This document shows, piece after piece, positions 1-8,615 of a DNA stretch of 56,760 bases; the first letter of the stretch is position 1, and every line of letters begins with the position of its first letter. Where the stretch lies: positions 108,052-164,811 of the forward strand of contig CABYHH010000001.1 in assembly GCA_902518835.1 (NCBI GenBank), written 5' to 3'. This DNA comes from an uncultured Pelagibacteraceae bacterium (GTDB lineage: Bacteria; Pseudomonadota; Alphaproteobacteria; Pelagibacterales; Pelagibacteraceae). The notes under the pieces were generated by a model. That model saw nothing but the letters and a program-made list of their open reading frames with translations, was not told where the DNA came from and ran no database searches. The translations under genes and the position numbers were made by a program.

Positions 1-815
1 TCGTCAGTCCCACCATTGTCTCCCGTTACATATAGTTTTGTAAAATTAGATGAAAATTTAAATCCACGCATCTCACCTGTTTGTGAGCTAATAGAAAAAG
101 TAGTTTCATGTGTAATTGTACTTATATCCCATGCAATAGGTAGTTTATATCTATTAATATCGTCTCCCTCATTTCCACCTAAATACATAAAGGTTCCATC
201 TGAACTAAATTGTATATTTCTTAAATTATCTTCTTCACCTAAAAAAGAATTTGACTGCACTTCATTTGTTGCACTCGATAAATCCCATGGTGTTGCTAAA
301 TCTAATTGTTTGACTTTTCCATGATCTCTTTGCGCGATATACACTCGAGTACCATCAGATTTAAAAGCTAGAGCTCTTATCTGAACATCATCAGAAATAC
401 TCAAGCTAGTATCATATGATATAGTTTGAGTATCCCAGGCAGTAGTAAGATTAAACTGTTCTACGCCAACCGATCCTGAGTTGCTATGAATTACATACAT
501 AACTTTTCCGTCAGGTTTAAATTCTATTGCATGAGGCTTATCCATTGCATCACCTCCGGATACCAAAAGGTTAGTTTGAGAGGTTTTAGTTGCTGTACTA
601 ATATCAAATGGAACGTTTAATGAATATTCAATAACTGTAGGAGTTGCATCATCAGAGGTAACGTATACCCTTGTTCCATCTGGTTTTATAAAAATTCCTC
701 TTAAATCATCAGTATCATCAGAAATATCTTTTGATTGTTTAAATTGTAAATCAGCAAATGATTTGGAGCTAAAAAAGATAAAGATAAATAATATAAGTAA
801 AAATATTTTTTTCAT
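1..815 (-). CDS. Secreted beta-propeller-like repeat protein, 5' part (runs off the window)
   Basis: The reading frame opens at an ATG at 815-813 and stays open to the window edge, so about 271 residues are present and the C-terminus is missing. It begins with a clear signal peptide: a Lys-rich start, a run of Leu/Ile/Phe, then SKSFAD. At least five repeats of roughly 45-60 residues follow. Each has a core like KPDGTRVYV (also FKPDGKVMYV, FKSDGTRVYI, FSSDGTFMYL) and a linker like AWDISTIT or PWDLSSAT. This is the pattern of YVTN/WD40-like beta-propeller blades, so an exported or surface-exposed protein is inferred. The substrate or partner is unknown. It lies beside a broken tRNA, so it may belong to a variable region. 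Confidence 0.75.
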   Translation of the reverse strand, partial: MKKIFLLILFIFIFFSSKSFADLQFKQSKDISDDTDDLRGIFIKPDGTRVYVTSDDATPTVIEYSLNVPFDISTATKTSQTNLLVSGGDAMDKPHAIEFKPDGKVMYVIHSNSGSVGVEQFNLTTAWDTQTISYDTSLSISDDVQIRALAFKSDGTRVYIAQRDHGKVKQLDLATPWDLSSATNEVQSNSFLGEEDNLRNIQFSSDGTFMYLGGNEGDDINRYKLPIAWDISTITHETTFSISSQTGEMRGFKFSSNFTKLYVTGDNGGTD

Positions 816-943
816 TTAAAAAGTTTTAATTTTTAAAAATTTATTCAAAATTTAAATGATTTCTACTTTAAAAGTGCCCGGAGTGCTATCAAACTGAAAG
901 TAAATTTCTATAAATATTAAAAAATAATGCTTATTTAAACTTT

Positions 944-993
944 GGTAATTAATTTGTAATCAATAGGTCCGTGGTTCGAATCCATGCGGAGAC
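944..993 (+). pseudogene. Orphan 3' half of a tRNA-Thr (UGU)
   Basis: The stretch reads as an anticodon arm with loop TTTGTAA (anticodon TGT, Thr), a short variable loop (AGGTC) and a perfect-looking T arm (CGTGG, loop TTCGAAT, CCATG). The 3' acceptor strand CGGAGAC follows. No matching 5' acceptor strand (GTCTCCG) or D arm lies in the preceding 80 bases, and the anticodon stem has one A-C mismatch. It is therefore a fragment rather than a working tRNA. tRNA 3' halves are the usual attachment sites of integrating elements, so this could be an att site or recombination scar; that part is inference. Confidence 0.55.
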
Positions 994-997
994 ATTA

Positions 998-2290
998 TTA
1001 ATCAAACAAATAAAAATTTACTCCAATCATCACTCTATCTTTTTTTCCACCATAAACTGCAAAATGTTTACGACTTGCTGGTATTATCATAATCATACCA
1101 TTTGATGGCAAAACTTCTGCATCTGGATCTTGCATTTTAAAATATCCTGGCTCATTACAATTTTGATCACCAACATCAAGGTAATATGTAAGACTATATT
1201 TTTGCTTATCTAATTTAAAGCTTATGTCTATACTATTAAGATGATGATGAGGCACTGATCCACCTCCAGCACCAAGTATATTAAAAAAAGAGTCAATTAT
1301 AAAAACGTTAGCATTGACTTCATTTTTGATAATTTTAATTATATCATTTTTAACTTCATCTAAAATAGGATTATTATTTTCGAATATTTGATAATTAGAA
1401 GTTTTTCCATTTCCATACAATGGCCCAGATTTAGTTTTATTTAACTCTGTTGAATTAATTTTGTATAATAAATTGATTAAGTCTTTAGTTGGTTTTCTAT
1501 TAGAAATGAAAGGAATATTAATAAATTTTTTGTTAAACCTTGAATCATTTAATTTGTTTGCGTTTAATTCTAATCCAACTTTATTTAACAGTTCTATTTG
1601 TTTTAATAATATATCTAAATTGTATTTAGCTAAAAATAAATTTGGATCTATATTTAAAGACTCTTGAAGTGCCTCTTTAGCTTTCTTAAGATCACCAAGT
1701 TCTTGTAAAATCAATCCATAATTAAGTAAAGCTATCGCGGAATTAGGATTTAAATCAATTGCTTTTTCTGAAATTTTTTTACCTTCACTTAATTTTTCTA
1801 AGTTTTTATTTTGCAAATCATCACTTAATCGACCCCTATCAAATAAAATTAAACTTAATTGGTTATTTGCCTCTGCAAAATTTGGATTTAATTTGAGAGC
1901 ATTTCTTGCATTTTCTTCTGCTTCACTTAGTTTTCCAAGTTCTCGTTGTGCTCTACTTAAGTTGATATAGGCCTCAATAAATTTAGAATTTAAAAAAAGT
2001 GCTTTTTTGTAACTTTGTTCACTCTCGTCGAATTTATTTAATTTATATTTTGTATTACCCATTTGGTAATGAGCATCAGTAAAATCTTCTTTTAAAGAAA
2101 TTGCCTTGTTAAAACTTTTCTCAGCCTCTGTTAGTTTATCAGATGCTTTAAGAACAATACCCAGGTTGTAGTGAATTTCCACTAGCTCTGGTTTATCTTT
2201 CAAAATTTCCTCATAAATTTTTCTAGCTTGATCGTAATCTCCTTTTTGAAATAGATTTATTGCTTTTTTTATATCGTTTTGTATTTCCAT
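998..2290 (-). CDS. TPR-repeat protein with C-terminal putative 2OG-Fe(II) oxygenase domain
   Basis: The 430-residue protein starts with about six tetratricopeptide repeats (roughly residues 3-230), seen as recurring patterns such as AxYNLGIVLK and EAYINLSRAQ. The C-terminal 130 residues resemble the 2OG-FeII_Oxy_5 type of putative 2-oxoglutarate/iron oxygenase. A PHHHLNS metal-site region lies near residue 345 and a distal KHFAVYGG...RVMIGVNF segment near the end. TPRs bind partner proteins, so hydroxylation of a bound protein or peptide is plausible, but the substrate is unknown. It stands alone, divergent from a small membrane-protein gene, with the tRNA fragment immediately downstream. 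Confidence 0.75.
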   Translation of the reverse strand: MEIQNDIKKAINLFQKGDYDQARKIYEEILKDKPELVEIHYNLGIVLKASDKLTEAEKSFNKAISLKEDFTDAHYQMGNTKYKLNKFDESEQSYKKALFLNSKFIEAYINLSRAQRELGKLSEAEENARNALKLNPNFAEANNQLSLILFDRGRLSDDLQNKNLEKLSEGKKISEKAIDLNPNSAIALLNYGLILQELGDLKKAKEALQESLNIDPNLFLAKYNLDILLKQIELLNKVGLELNANKLNDSRFNKKFINIPFISNRKPTKDLINLLYKINSTELNKTKSGPLYGNGKTSNYQIFENNNPILDEVKNDIIKIIKNEVNANVFIIDSFFNILGAGGGSVPHHHLNSIDISFKLDKQKYSLTYYLDVGDQNCNEPGYFKMQDPDAEVLPSNGMIMIIPASRKHFAVYGGKKDRVMIGVNFYLFD

Positions 2291-2393
2291 TTTGATAGTG
2301 TTAATAAGACTACGATAATTATCAAATTTTTTAAAGATTTTAAAATTTCTTAGTAAAACTAGACTTAACTAAATTTTCGTAATAAAATTAAAT

Positions 2394-2519
2394 ATGCAAA
2401 CATTAATTCTGCTCTGTTTGGTAATCGTAATTGGATGGGTGCTTTTCAGACCCATTACTAAGAAAGAACTCGATAGATATAATAATAAAAATAACTGGCC
2501 TAATATGGATTTACATTAA
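2394..2519 (+). CDS. Small membrane protein (41 aa), unknown
   Basis: ATG at 2394, stop at 2517-2519. The protein starts with one hydrophobic helix (LILLCLVIVIGWVLF) and has a polar tail rich in Asn and Lys. Its stop codon overlaps the stop codon of the convergent xsc gene by four bases, which is the spacing typical of real gene ends in this genome. The region between it and the divergent TPR gene (2291-2393) is A+T-rich and must hold both promoters. No Shine-Dalgarno site is visible. No family is recognised. Confidence 0.45.
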   Translation: MQTLILLCLVIVIGWVLFRPITKKELDRYNNKNNWPNMDLH

Positions 2520-4300
2520 GTGTTTAAAGAAGGTTGTTTTTTCATATCTTCTTTATTAATTCCAGCAACTCTTACTGGTTTTTTCATTGCATCTCTTCTA
2601 AAAGGTTCTCCTAATTCTTGATTTAAAATTACCTCAATAAAGGTTGTAATACCTTTCTTTTGATCCTCACAAGATTGTTTTATAGCGGCAGTAGTCTCTT
2701 CCATTGTTTTAACAGTTACTCCTTTTAGACCACAAGCATCTGCTACTTTTGCAAAACTCAATTCTGGATCGAGTTCTGTTCCGACAAAATTATTATCAAA
2801 CCAAAGTGTTGTATTTCTTTTTTCTGCACCCCATTGATAATTTCTAAAAATTACCATTGTAATTGCTGGCCATTCCTCTCTTGCACATGAACTCATCTCA
2901 TTCATGCTAATTCCGAAAGCTCCATCTCCCGCAAAACCAATTACAGGAGTATCTGGACACCCAATTTTTGCACCTAAGATTGATGGGAAACCATAACCAC
3001 ACGGACCAAATAATCCAGGAGCTAAATACTTTCTTGGTTTTTCAAATGTAGGATATGCATTTCCAATTGCACAATTGTTTCCAATATCACTAGATATAAT
3101 TACATCCTCTGGCATACCAGCTTGAATTGCTCTCCATGCTTGTCGAGGGGACATTCTGTCTTTGTCTCTTTCTCTTGCTTCTTTATTCCAGACAGTACCT
3201 TCATCATCATCCTCATGATCTAAACTTGATAATTTTTGCAACCATGCTGATTTGGTTTGATGAATTAAATCTTTTCTTTTTTGTCTTTCTGTATCTCCTG
3301 CATTTGAAGATAGTTTATCTAAAATTTGTTTTGCTACTAGTTTTGCATCACCACTAATTCCAACTGTTACTTTTTTAGTTAATCCAATTCTATCTGGATT
3401 CATATCCACTTGAATAATATTTGCTTTTTTTGGCCAATAATCTATTCCATATCCTGGAAGGGTTGAAAAAGGATTTAACCTTGTTCCCAAAGCTAAAACA
3501 ACATCTGCTTTAGAAATTAATTCCATTGCTGCTTTTGATCCATTATATCCTAATGGTCCAACAGCTAAAGGATGACTACCTGGAAAGCTATCATTGTGTT
3601 GATAACCAGAACAAACTGGTGCATCTAGCTTTTCTGCAAGCTTTTTAGTTTCCTCAATAGCTCCACCAATGACAACACCTGCTCCAGACAGAATGACAGG
3701 AAACTTTGCATTTGATAACAAATCTGCAGCTTTAGAGATTGCATCTGCACCTCCACCTTGTCTCTCCAATCTTACAATTGGAGGAAGGTCAATGTCGATT
3801 ACCTGGCACCAATAATCCCTAGGAACATTAATTTGTGCTGGCGCCGAACCTCTAATTGCTTTTTCTATTACTCTATTAAGAACCTCTGCCATTCTTGATG
3901 GATCTCTGACTTCCTCTTGATAGCAAACCATATCTTTAAATAAATTCATTTGTTCAACTTCTTGAAAACCACCCTGCCCCATAGTCTTATTTGCAGCTTG
4001 TGGAGTAACTAATAATAAAGGTGTATGGTTCCAGTATGCAGTTTTAATCGGCGTTACCAGTCCAGTAATTCCTGGGCCGTTTTGTGCAATGACCATAGAC
4101 ATTTTACCTGTTGCCCTTGTATAACCATCAGCTATTAATCCACCATTAGTTTCATGAGCAACATCCCAAAAAGTAATTCCAGCTTCAGGAAAAATATCAG
4201 AGATTGGCATAAAAGCTGAACCGATAATTCCAAAAGAGTGTTCAATACCATGCATTTGTAAAACTTTTACAAAAGCTTCTTCAGTTGTCATTTTAGTCAT
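2516..4300 (-). CDS. xsc: Sulfoacetaldehyde acetyltransferase
   Basis: This thiamine-diphosphate enzyme converts sulfoacetaldehyde and phosphate into acetyl phosphate and sulfite, the desulfonation step of taurine and other C2 sulfonate degradation in the cytoplasm. The 594 residues have the full three-domain layout of the TPP enzyme family: an N-terminal pyrimidine-binding domain (FGIIGSAFMP, HETNGG with the conserved Glu), a middle domain, and a C-terminal TPP/Mg site (GDGAFGISMNEMSS, near residue 455). The length matches Xsc, and the N-terminus is closer to Xsc than to acetolactate synthase. Start MTKMTTEEA; a second Met three codons later is possible. The divergent partner is suyAB, so both sulfite-releasing routes sit together. 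No phosphotransacetylase is in the window. Confidence 0.9.
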   Translation of the reverse strand: MTKMTTEEAFVKVLQMHGIEHSFGIIGSAFMPISDIFPEAGITFWDVAHETNGGLIADGYTRATGKMSMVIAQNGPGITGLVTPIKTAYWNHTPLLLVTPQAANKTMGQGGFQEVEQMNLFKDMVCYQEEVRDPSRMAEVLNRVIEKAIRGSAPAQINVPRDYWCQVIDIDLPPIVRLERQGGGADAISKAADLLSNAKFPVILSGAGVVIGGAIEETKKLAEKLDAPVCSGYQHNDSFPGSHPLAVGPLGYNGSKAAMELISKADVVLALGTRLNPFSTLPGYGIDYWPKKANIIQVDMNPDRIGLTKKVTVGISGDAKLVAKQILDKLSSNAGDTERQKRKDLIHQTKSAWLQKLSSLDHEDDDEGTVWNKEARERDKDRMSPRQAWRAIQAGMPEDVIISSDIGNNCAIGNAYPTFEKPRKYLAPGLFGPCGYGFPSILGAKIGCPDTPVIGFAGDGAFGISMNEMSSCAREEWPAITMVIFRNYQWGAEKRNTTLWFDNNFVGTELDPELSFAKVADACGLKGVTVKTMEETTAAIKQSCEDQKKGITTFIEVILNQELGEPFRRDAMKKPVRVAGINKEDMKKQPSLNT

Positions 4301-4403
4301 TAATAAAACCTTTTAAATTTATAAATATTTAATAAAATAATTGTTAATTTTGGCGATTAATATATAAGTTTTCTAAAATTTCAAACAAACAAATCGACAC
4401 GAT

Positions 4404-4688
4404 ATGGCAACGGATATCATTATTCACGACAAAAAAGACAATGTTGGAGTGGTAGTTGTTGAAAAAATAACACCAAAACAAGATTGTAAGTGCTGGATTA
4501 TGGAAAACGACAGTTCTACAGATATTCAATCAAAAGACGAAATACCCTTGGGGCATAAAATTGCTATGAATGATTTAAATGAGGGTGATACAATTCTCAA
4601 ATATGGTCATGATATTGGAAAAGTGGTAAAATCGATAAAAAAAGGTGAACATGTTCATGTTCACAATGTTAAAACTAAGAAGTGGTAA
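4404..4688 (+). CDS. suyA: (2R)-sulfolactate sulfo-lyase, small subunit
   Basis: The 94-residue protein matches the SAF-fold, altronate-dehydratase-like N-terminal domain that forms the small subunit of sulfolactate sulfo-lyase. Recognisable segments are the IPLGHKIAM motif and the [23 protein letters not shown] end, both typical of UxaA/SuyA small domains. With SuyB it splits (R)-sulfolactate into pyruvate and sulfite in the cytoplasm. It is followed one base later by suyB, so the two are co-translated. The divergent space to xsc (4301-4403) is 103 bases of A+T-rich DNA that must contain both promoters; no operator is obvious. Confidence 0.85.
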   Translation: MATDIIIHDKKDNVGVVVVEKITPKQDCKCWIMENDSSTDIQSKDEIPLGHKIAMNDLNEGDTILKYGHDIGKVVKSIKKGEHVHVHNVKTKKW

Positions 4689-4689
4689 T

Positions 4690-5856
4690 ATGGAAATCCC
4701 AAAAAGTTTTTTAGGTTACAAAAGAGAAAATGGAAGAGCAGGAACAAGAAATCACGTTATAATTCTTCCAGTTGATGATATTTCAAATGCGTGTGCTGAA
4801 GCAGTAGCTAATAATATTAAAGGTACAATCGCGTTACCTCATTCATACGGAAGACTTCAATTTGGTGCAGACTTAGAATTACACTTTAGAACTATGATAG
4901 GAACAGGAAGTAATCCCAACGTTGCTGCTGTAATCGTTATTGGCATCGAACCTAAATGGACGAAAAAAATTGTAGATGGAATTGCAAAAACTGGAAAACC
5001 AGTTGAGGGTTTCCACATTGAACGAACAGGGGATATTGGAACAGTAATGAAAGCTTCCAAAAAAGCTCAAGAATTTGTTATGTGGGCATCTGAAAAACAA
5101 AGAGAGGAATGTCCTGTCAGTGATTTATGGATCTCTGTTAAATGTGGAGAATCTGATACTACCTCAGGTCTTGCATCTAACCCAACAGTTGGAAATTTGA
5201 TGGATAAACTAGAGCCCTTAGGAGTTCATCTATGTTTTGGAGAAACATCTGAGCTCACTGGAGCTGAAAAAGTTTGTGCAAAAAGAGGTGCAACAGAAGA
5301 GGCTTCAGAAAAATTTATGAAAACTTGGAACGCTTATAATGATTTTATATTAAAAGAGGCAACGAATGATCTATCAGAGAGCCAACCTACAGCTGGTAAT
5401 ATTGCTGGAGGACTAACAACAATAGAGGAAAAAGCGTTTGGAAACTTTCAGAAAATTGGTAATTGCAAATTTATAGATGTCTTAGAACCTGCAGAGGAGC
5501 CTAAAAAAGGAAAAGGATTATATTTTATGGATACTTCATCAGCAGCCGCAGAATGTGTAACACTTCAAGCTGCTGCAGGATTTAATATTCATTTATTTCC
5601 AACTGGTCAAGGAAACATTGTCGGTAACCCTATTGAACCTGTTGTGAAGTTAACTGCTAACCCATTGACTGTTAAGGGAATGGGTGAACATATAGACTGT
5701 GATGTTTCTAAAATACTATCAAGAGAGATGAATTTATCGGAGGCAGGTGATAAGCTTATTGAAACAACTCTGAGAGTTGCAAACGGTAGACTAACTTGTG
5801 CAGAAGCTTTAGGTCATAAAGAATTTGTAATGACCAAACTTTATAGAAGCGCTTAA
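4690..5856 (+). CDS. suyB: (2R)-sulfolactate sulfo-lyase, large subunit
   Basis: The catalytic large subunit, 388 residues from the ATG at 4690, one base after the suyA stop. The same frame opens 15 codons earlier inside suyA, but that stretch is suyA shadow, and [21 protein letters not shown] is the family's normal N-terminus (compare the GRxGTRN motif of the altronate/galactarate dehydratase family). Cysteine-containing segments ([23 protein letters not shown]) are consistent with the iron-dependent lyase core of UxaA-type enzymes. Together with Xsc it supplies sulfite from C2/C3 sulfonates, and the exporter gene starts ten bases downstream. Confidence 0.88.
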   Translation: MEIPKSFLGYKRENGRAGTRNHVIILPVDDISNACAEAVANNIKGTIALPHSYGRLQFGADLELHFRTMIGTGSNPNVAAVIVIGIEPKWTKKIVDGIAKTGKPVEGFHIERTGDIGTVMKASKKAQEFVMWASEKQREECPVSDLWISVKCGESDTTSGLASNPTVGNLMDKLEPLGVHLCFGETSELTGAEKVCAKRGATEEASEKFMKTWNAYNDFILKEATNDLSESQPTAGNIAGGLTTIEEKAFGNFQKIGNCKFIDVLEPAEEPKKGKGLYFMDTSSAAAECVTLQAAAGFNIHLFPTGQGNIVGNPIEPVVKLTANPLTVKGMGEHIDCDVSKILSREMNLSEAGDKLIETTLRVANGRLTCAEALGHKEFVMTKLYRSA

Positions 5857-5866
5857 AATTTATCAT

Positions 5867-6940
5867 ATGCTATTAAAAAACTATTTGGTATTCATACCAG
5901 GTATAATTCTTGCATTTGTACTTTATACACTTTCTCAAGGCTTTAATAACATCATTGGTATTGAGCTCTTAGGATATGAAAAAAGTCCTATATCTACAGC
6001 AATGATTGCAATTATTTTAGGAATTATTTTAGGAAATATTTTTAATGTTGGAGACACCTTTCAAAAAGGTTTGGATTTAACAAGAGAATATATATTAAAA
6101 TTAGGAATTATTTGTTTAGGAATTCAATTAAAGCCATTTGAATTTTTAAACTTTGGTAAAATTGCAATTCCATTAATAATCATATGTATAATAAGCGTTC
6201 TAATTGTAATTAAACTATTAATAAAAAAACTTAAAATACCAACTAGAATGGCTTATTTAATATCAATCGGAAGTACAGTGTGTGGAACCACTGCAATTAT
6301 TGCAACAGCTCCTGTGATTAAAGCTAGCAAAACTGAAGTTTCATATGCTGTTGCTAACATCACTTTATTTGGAATATTATCAATGTTGATATACCCATAT
6401 TTTGCAAATTTTTACTTTAACAATGAGCCTCTTTTTGTTGGGTTATTTCTTGGAACATCTATACACGAAACATCCCAAGTTTTAGCGGCTGGCCTAATTT
6501 ATGAACAACAGTTTAATAGTCCAGAAACTCTTAATATAGCAACAGTTACAAAGTTGATAAGAAACACATTTTTAATAATCATGATCCCTCTGTTCGCTTT
6601 TCTTTACAACAGGGGCCAAGTAAAGGAGAGAAAATATTCTATTCAAAAAATCTTCCCTTATTTTGTTTTAGGATTTGCTGCAATGATCATTTTAAGAAAT
6701 ATAGGAGATTTTATTTTTGTTCAAGATTTCAATAATATTTGGGGTCAAACCGTAGGTGTAATAAGATATTCATCTAAAATTTTTTTAACTATGGCAATGG
6801 CAGCGATTGGTTTATCAACAAATCTTAAAGATATGAAAAGTATGGGCTACAAACCATTCATTGTGGGATTTATAGCAATGTTAACTGTGGGAATAGTTTG
6901 TATATTTACAATTGAAACTTACTTAAGACTTTCTTTTTAA
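5867..6940 (+). CDS. YeiH-family (Cons_hypoth698) putative sulfur-oxyanion exporter
   Basis: A 357-residue integral membrane protein with about ten hydrophobic helices. It has the hallmarks of the UPF0324/YeiH 'putative sulfate exporter' family: AIILGIILGN near the N-terminus, GIICLGIQLKP, the central GSTVCGTTAIIATAPVIKA, LFLGTSIHETSQV, and AMAAIGLSTNLKDM at the end. It follows suyB closely, so it is probably co-transcribed. In this context export of sulfate or sulfite formed from sulfonates is a reasonable inference, but the substrate is not proven for this family. Its last 18 bases overlap the convergent TauE gene. Confidence 0.8.
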   Translation: MLLKNYLVFIPGIILAFVLYTLSQGFNNIIGIELLGYEKSPISTAMIAIILGIILGNIFNVGDTFQKGLDLTREYILKLGIICLGIQLKPFEFLNFGKIAIPLIIICIISVLIVIKLLIKKLKIPTRMAYLISIGSTVCGTTAIIATAPVIKASKTEVSYAVANITLFGILSMLIYPYFANFYFNNEPLFVGLFLGTSIHETSQVLAAGLIYEQQFNSPETLNIATVTKLIRNTFLIIMIPLFAFLYNRGQVKERKYSIQKIFPYFVLGFAAMIILRNIGDFIFVQDFNNIWGQTVGVIRYSSKIFLTMAMAAIGLSTNLKDMKSMGYKPFIVGFIAMLTVGIVCIFTIETYLRLSF

Positions 6941-8017
6941 CAAATTTGGATAATATTTTTCTAAAAAATTGGATACAAATCTTCTGATAAATGCTGCAGC
7001 AACTCCCAAAGTAACAGCAAACATAATAGAAAATAAGCCATAAAAGAAAGGCATATCTTTAGAAAATTCTTCAATAAATTTTGAGAAAAAATTTAGATCA
7101 GTACTTGCAACTTTAGAAACTCCATTTTGAATTTGATCAGCAAAGAAAGTGTCATAAGCAATTGCTATTCCAACAATTAATAATAAAATTGCCAATAATG
7201 CTTTTAGTCCAGAACTATCTATACTTTCACCAAGTTTTTGACCAATCTGAACTCCAATTATTGAACCAATAACCAACATCACTACTAACATTAAGTCAAT
7301 TGATCCATAATTAAATGAATGTAAAAAAGTTACAATAACACTCACAAAAATAGTTACAAATAACGAAGTACCAGGTACTAATTTTGTTGGCATTTTGATT
7401 ATGTAAATCATTGCAGGGACTAAAATAAAAGCTCCCCCAATACCCATGATTGCAGCAATAAATCCAACTGCTAGTCCGATAATAATCGGAGTAAAAATAC
7501 TTTCATAAAGTTTTGACTTTGGAAATCTCATTCTAAATGGAAGACCATGTATCCAATAATGAACATGTAATTTTTTTTTCTCTACAATTTTTTTCTTTTG
7601 CTTGTCTATCTCACCTAAACTCTCTACCAACATTAAAGTTCCTATTATTGCAAGTATGTACATGTAAGCCAATGAAATAACGGTATCAATTTTTCCAATG
7701 TCTTTAAAATAAGTAAAAGTATAAATTCCAATAGCAGTTCCTATAGATCCACCTATAACAATTATAAAACCCATTTTATAATCTAGAGTATTTTTTAAAT
7801 AATGAGTTGTTGATCCTGATACAGATGTAGCTAAAATATTATTTGCTTCGTTAGCAACAGCATAAGCGGGAGGAACGCCTAAGAAAATTAAAAAAGGTGT
7901 CATCAAAAAACCACCTCCAACACCAAATAAGCCTGAGAGAACACCGACTAAAGCGCTTAGTAAAAGTATTTCAATAGGATTTACAAAAACTTCTGCTATC
8001 GGTAAAAAAACTTCCAT
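6923..8017 (-). CDS. tauE: TauE/SafE-family sulfite exporter
   Basis: A 364-residue membrane protein of the TauE/SafE (former DUF81) family. Two homologous halves each carry the family's glycine motif: SGLFGVGGGFLMTPFL near residue 30 and AAIMGIGGAFILVPAM near residue 190. A long hydrophilic loop (about residues 125-165) separates the halves. Relatives export sulfite or sulfoacetate. The gene is the last of the run aprM-aprB-aprA-orf116-orf44-tauE on this strand, 26 bases after orf44. Removal of excess sulfite produced by Xsc/SuyAB is therefore a fitting role, though the exact substrate is inferred. Confidence 0.82.
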   Translation of the reverse strand: MEVFLPIAEVFVNPIEILLLSALVGVLSGLFGVGGGFLMTPFLIFLGVPPAYAVANEANNILATSVSGSTTHYLKNTLDYKMGFIIVIGGSIGTAIGIYTFTYFKDIGKIDTVISLAYMYILAIIGTLMLVESLGEIDKQKKKIVEKKKLHVHYWIHGLPFRMRFPKSKLYESIFTPIIIGLAVGFIAAIMGIGGAFILVPAMIYIIKMPTKLVPGTSLFVTIFVSVIVTFLHSFNYGSIDLMLVVMLVIGSIIGVQIGQKLGESIDSSGLKALLAILLLIVGIAIAYDTFFADQIQNGVSKVASTDLNFFSKFIEEFSKDMPFFYGLFSIMFAVTLGVAAAFIRRFVSNFLEKYYPNLLKRKS

Positions 8018-8043
8018 TTAAAAATAAAACTTATAATTTTAAT

Positions 8044-8178
8044 TTATTTAAAAGTTATAAAAGTTCCAAATAAGATTACACCCCAGCAAGCAACAATTGC
8101 TGAAAAGATTCCAGTTTTAATAAAAGTTGTTTTTTTATTAGTTAATTTGTGAAAAATTTTTATATTTGAAAGGTGCAT
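8044..8178 (-). CDS. Small membrane protein (44 aa) in the apr-tauE operon
   Basis: Start ATG at 8178, stop 8046-8044. The N-terminal half is basic (KIFHKLTNKK) and the C-terminal half is a single hydrophobic helix (IFSAIVACWGVILFGTFITF). It fills the otherwise empty gap between orf116 and tauE in the same orientation, with a weak AGAAAG ribosome site. This placement supports a real gene. A helper peptide of the neighbouring exporter or of AprM is possible but untested, and no family is recognised. Confidence 0.5.
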   Translation of the reverse strand: MHLSNIKIFHKLTNKKTTFIKTGIFSAIVACWGVILFGTFITFK

Positions 8179-8246
8179 CTATCTTTCTAATTACACCCGG
8201 TATCAAAATTGTCAAACTATTATTGATTAAAATTTAATTTTTCAAT

Positions 8247-8597
8247 CTAATATATTGTGGCTCCAAATACCTTAATCTCACCATCTTCAACACCCAAAAC
8301 TAATCTACCTAAGAATTCTCCTGCAACTTCTTTATTAGTTTGTTTTATGAGCACTGTAACATGATCTCCCCGTCTTAGAGTACCAAATGGATCATAAGTT
8401 TCATGTAGGTTTGTAATAATTTTGTTATTGGCCCATTGTTTACCTAATTCAACCTCGTTTGCTCCAAAAAGCATTTGAGTTGAAAAATCTCTTGTAAATC
8501 CCCCATAATCTTTAAGGTTAGAAGACCTAACTAAGTTTTCCCAAAAAGGCTTTCCAAGCTCAAAAATTTCTTCATCAGACTTCGATAATAAATCCAT
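8247..8597 (-). CDS. Conserved-looking protein of unknown function downstream of aprA (116 aa)
   Basis: A soluble 116-residue protein with no signal peptide or membrane helix. It starts 18 bases after the aprA stop and so belongs to the apr operon. The N-terminal half is helical and charged; the C-terminal half is beta-rich (RRGDHVTVLI, GRLVLGVEDGEIKVFGATIY). The layout resembles small SnoaL-like or other alpha+beta proteins, but I do not recognise the family. The position argues for a role in adenylylsulfate reductase maturation, assembly or sulfite handling; this is inference from context only. Confidence 0.65.
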   Translation of the reverse strand: MDLLSKSDEEIFELGKPFWENLVRSSNLKDYGGFTRDFSTQMLFGANEVELGKQWANNKIITNLHETYDPFGTLRRGDHVTVLIKQTNKEVAGEFLGRLVLGVEDGEIKVFGATIY

Positions 8598-8615
8598 AGA
8601 AACTAATTTTGAAAA

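Noticed and set aside
16-324. Open frame of about 100 codons on the plus strand
   Set aside because: It is antisense to the beta-propeller gene, whose repeats and signal peptide on the minus strand are convincing; no start site or family supports the plus-strand frame.
920-993. Intact tRNA-Thr
   Set aside because: There is no 5' acceptor strand or D arm in the upstream bases, and one base pair of the anticodon stem is lost, so a functional tRNA is not supported.
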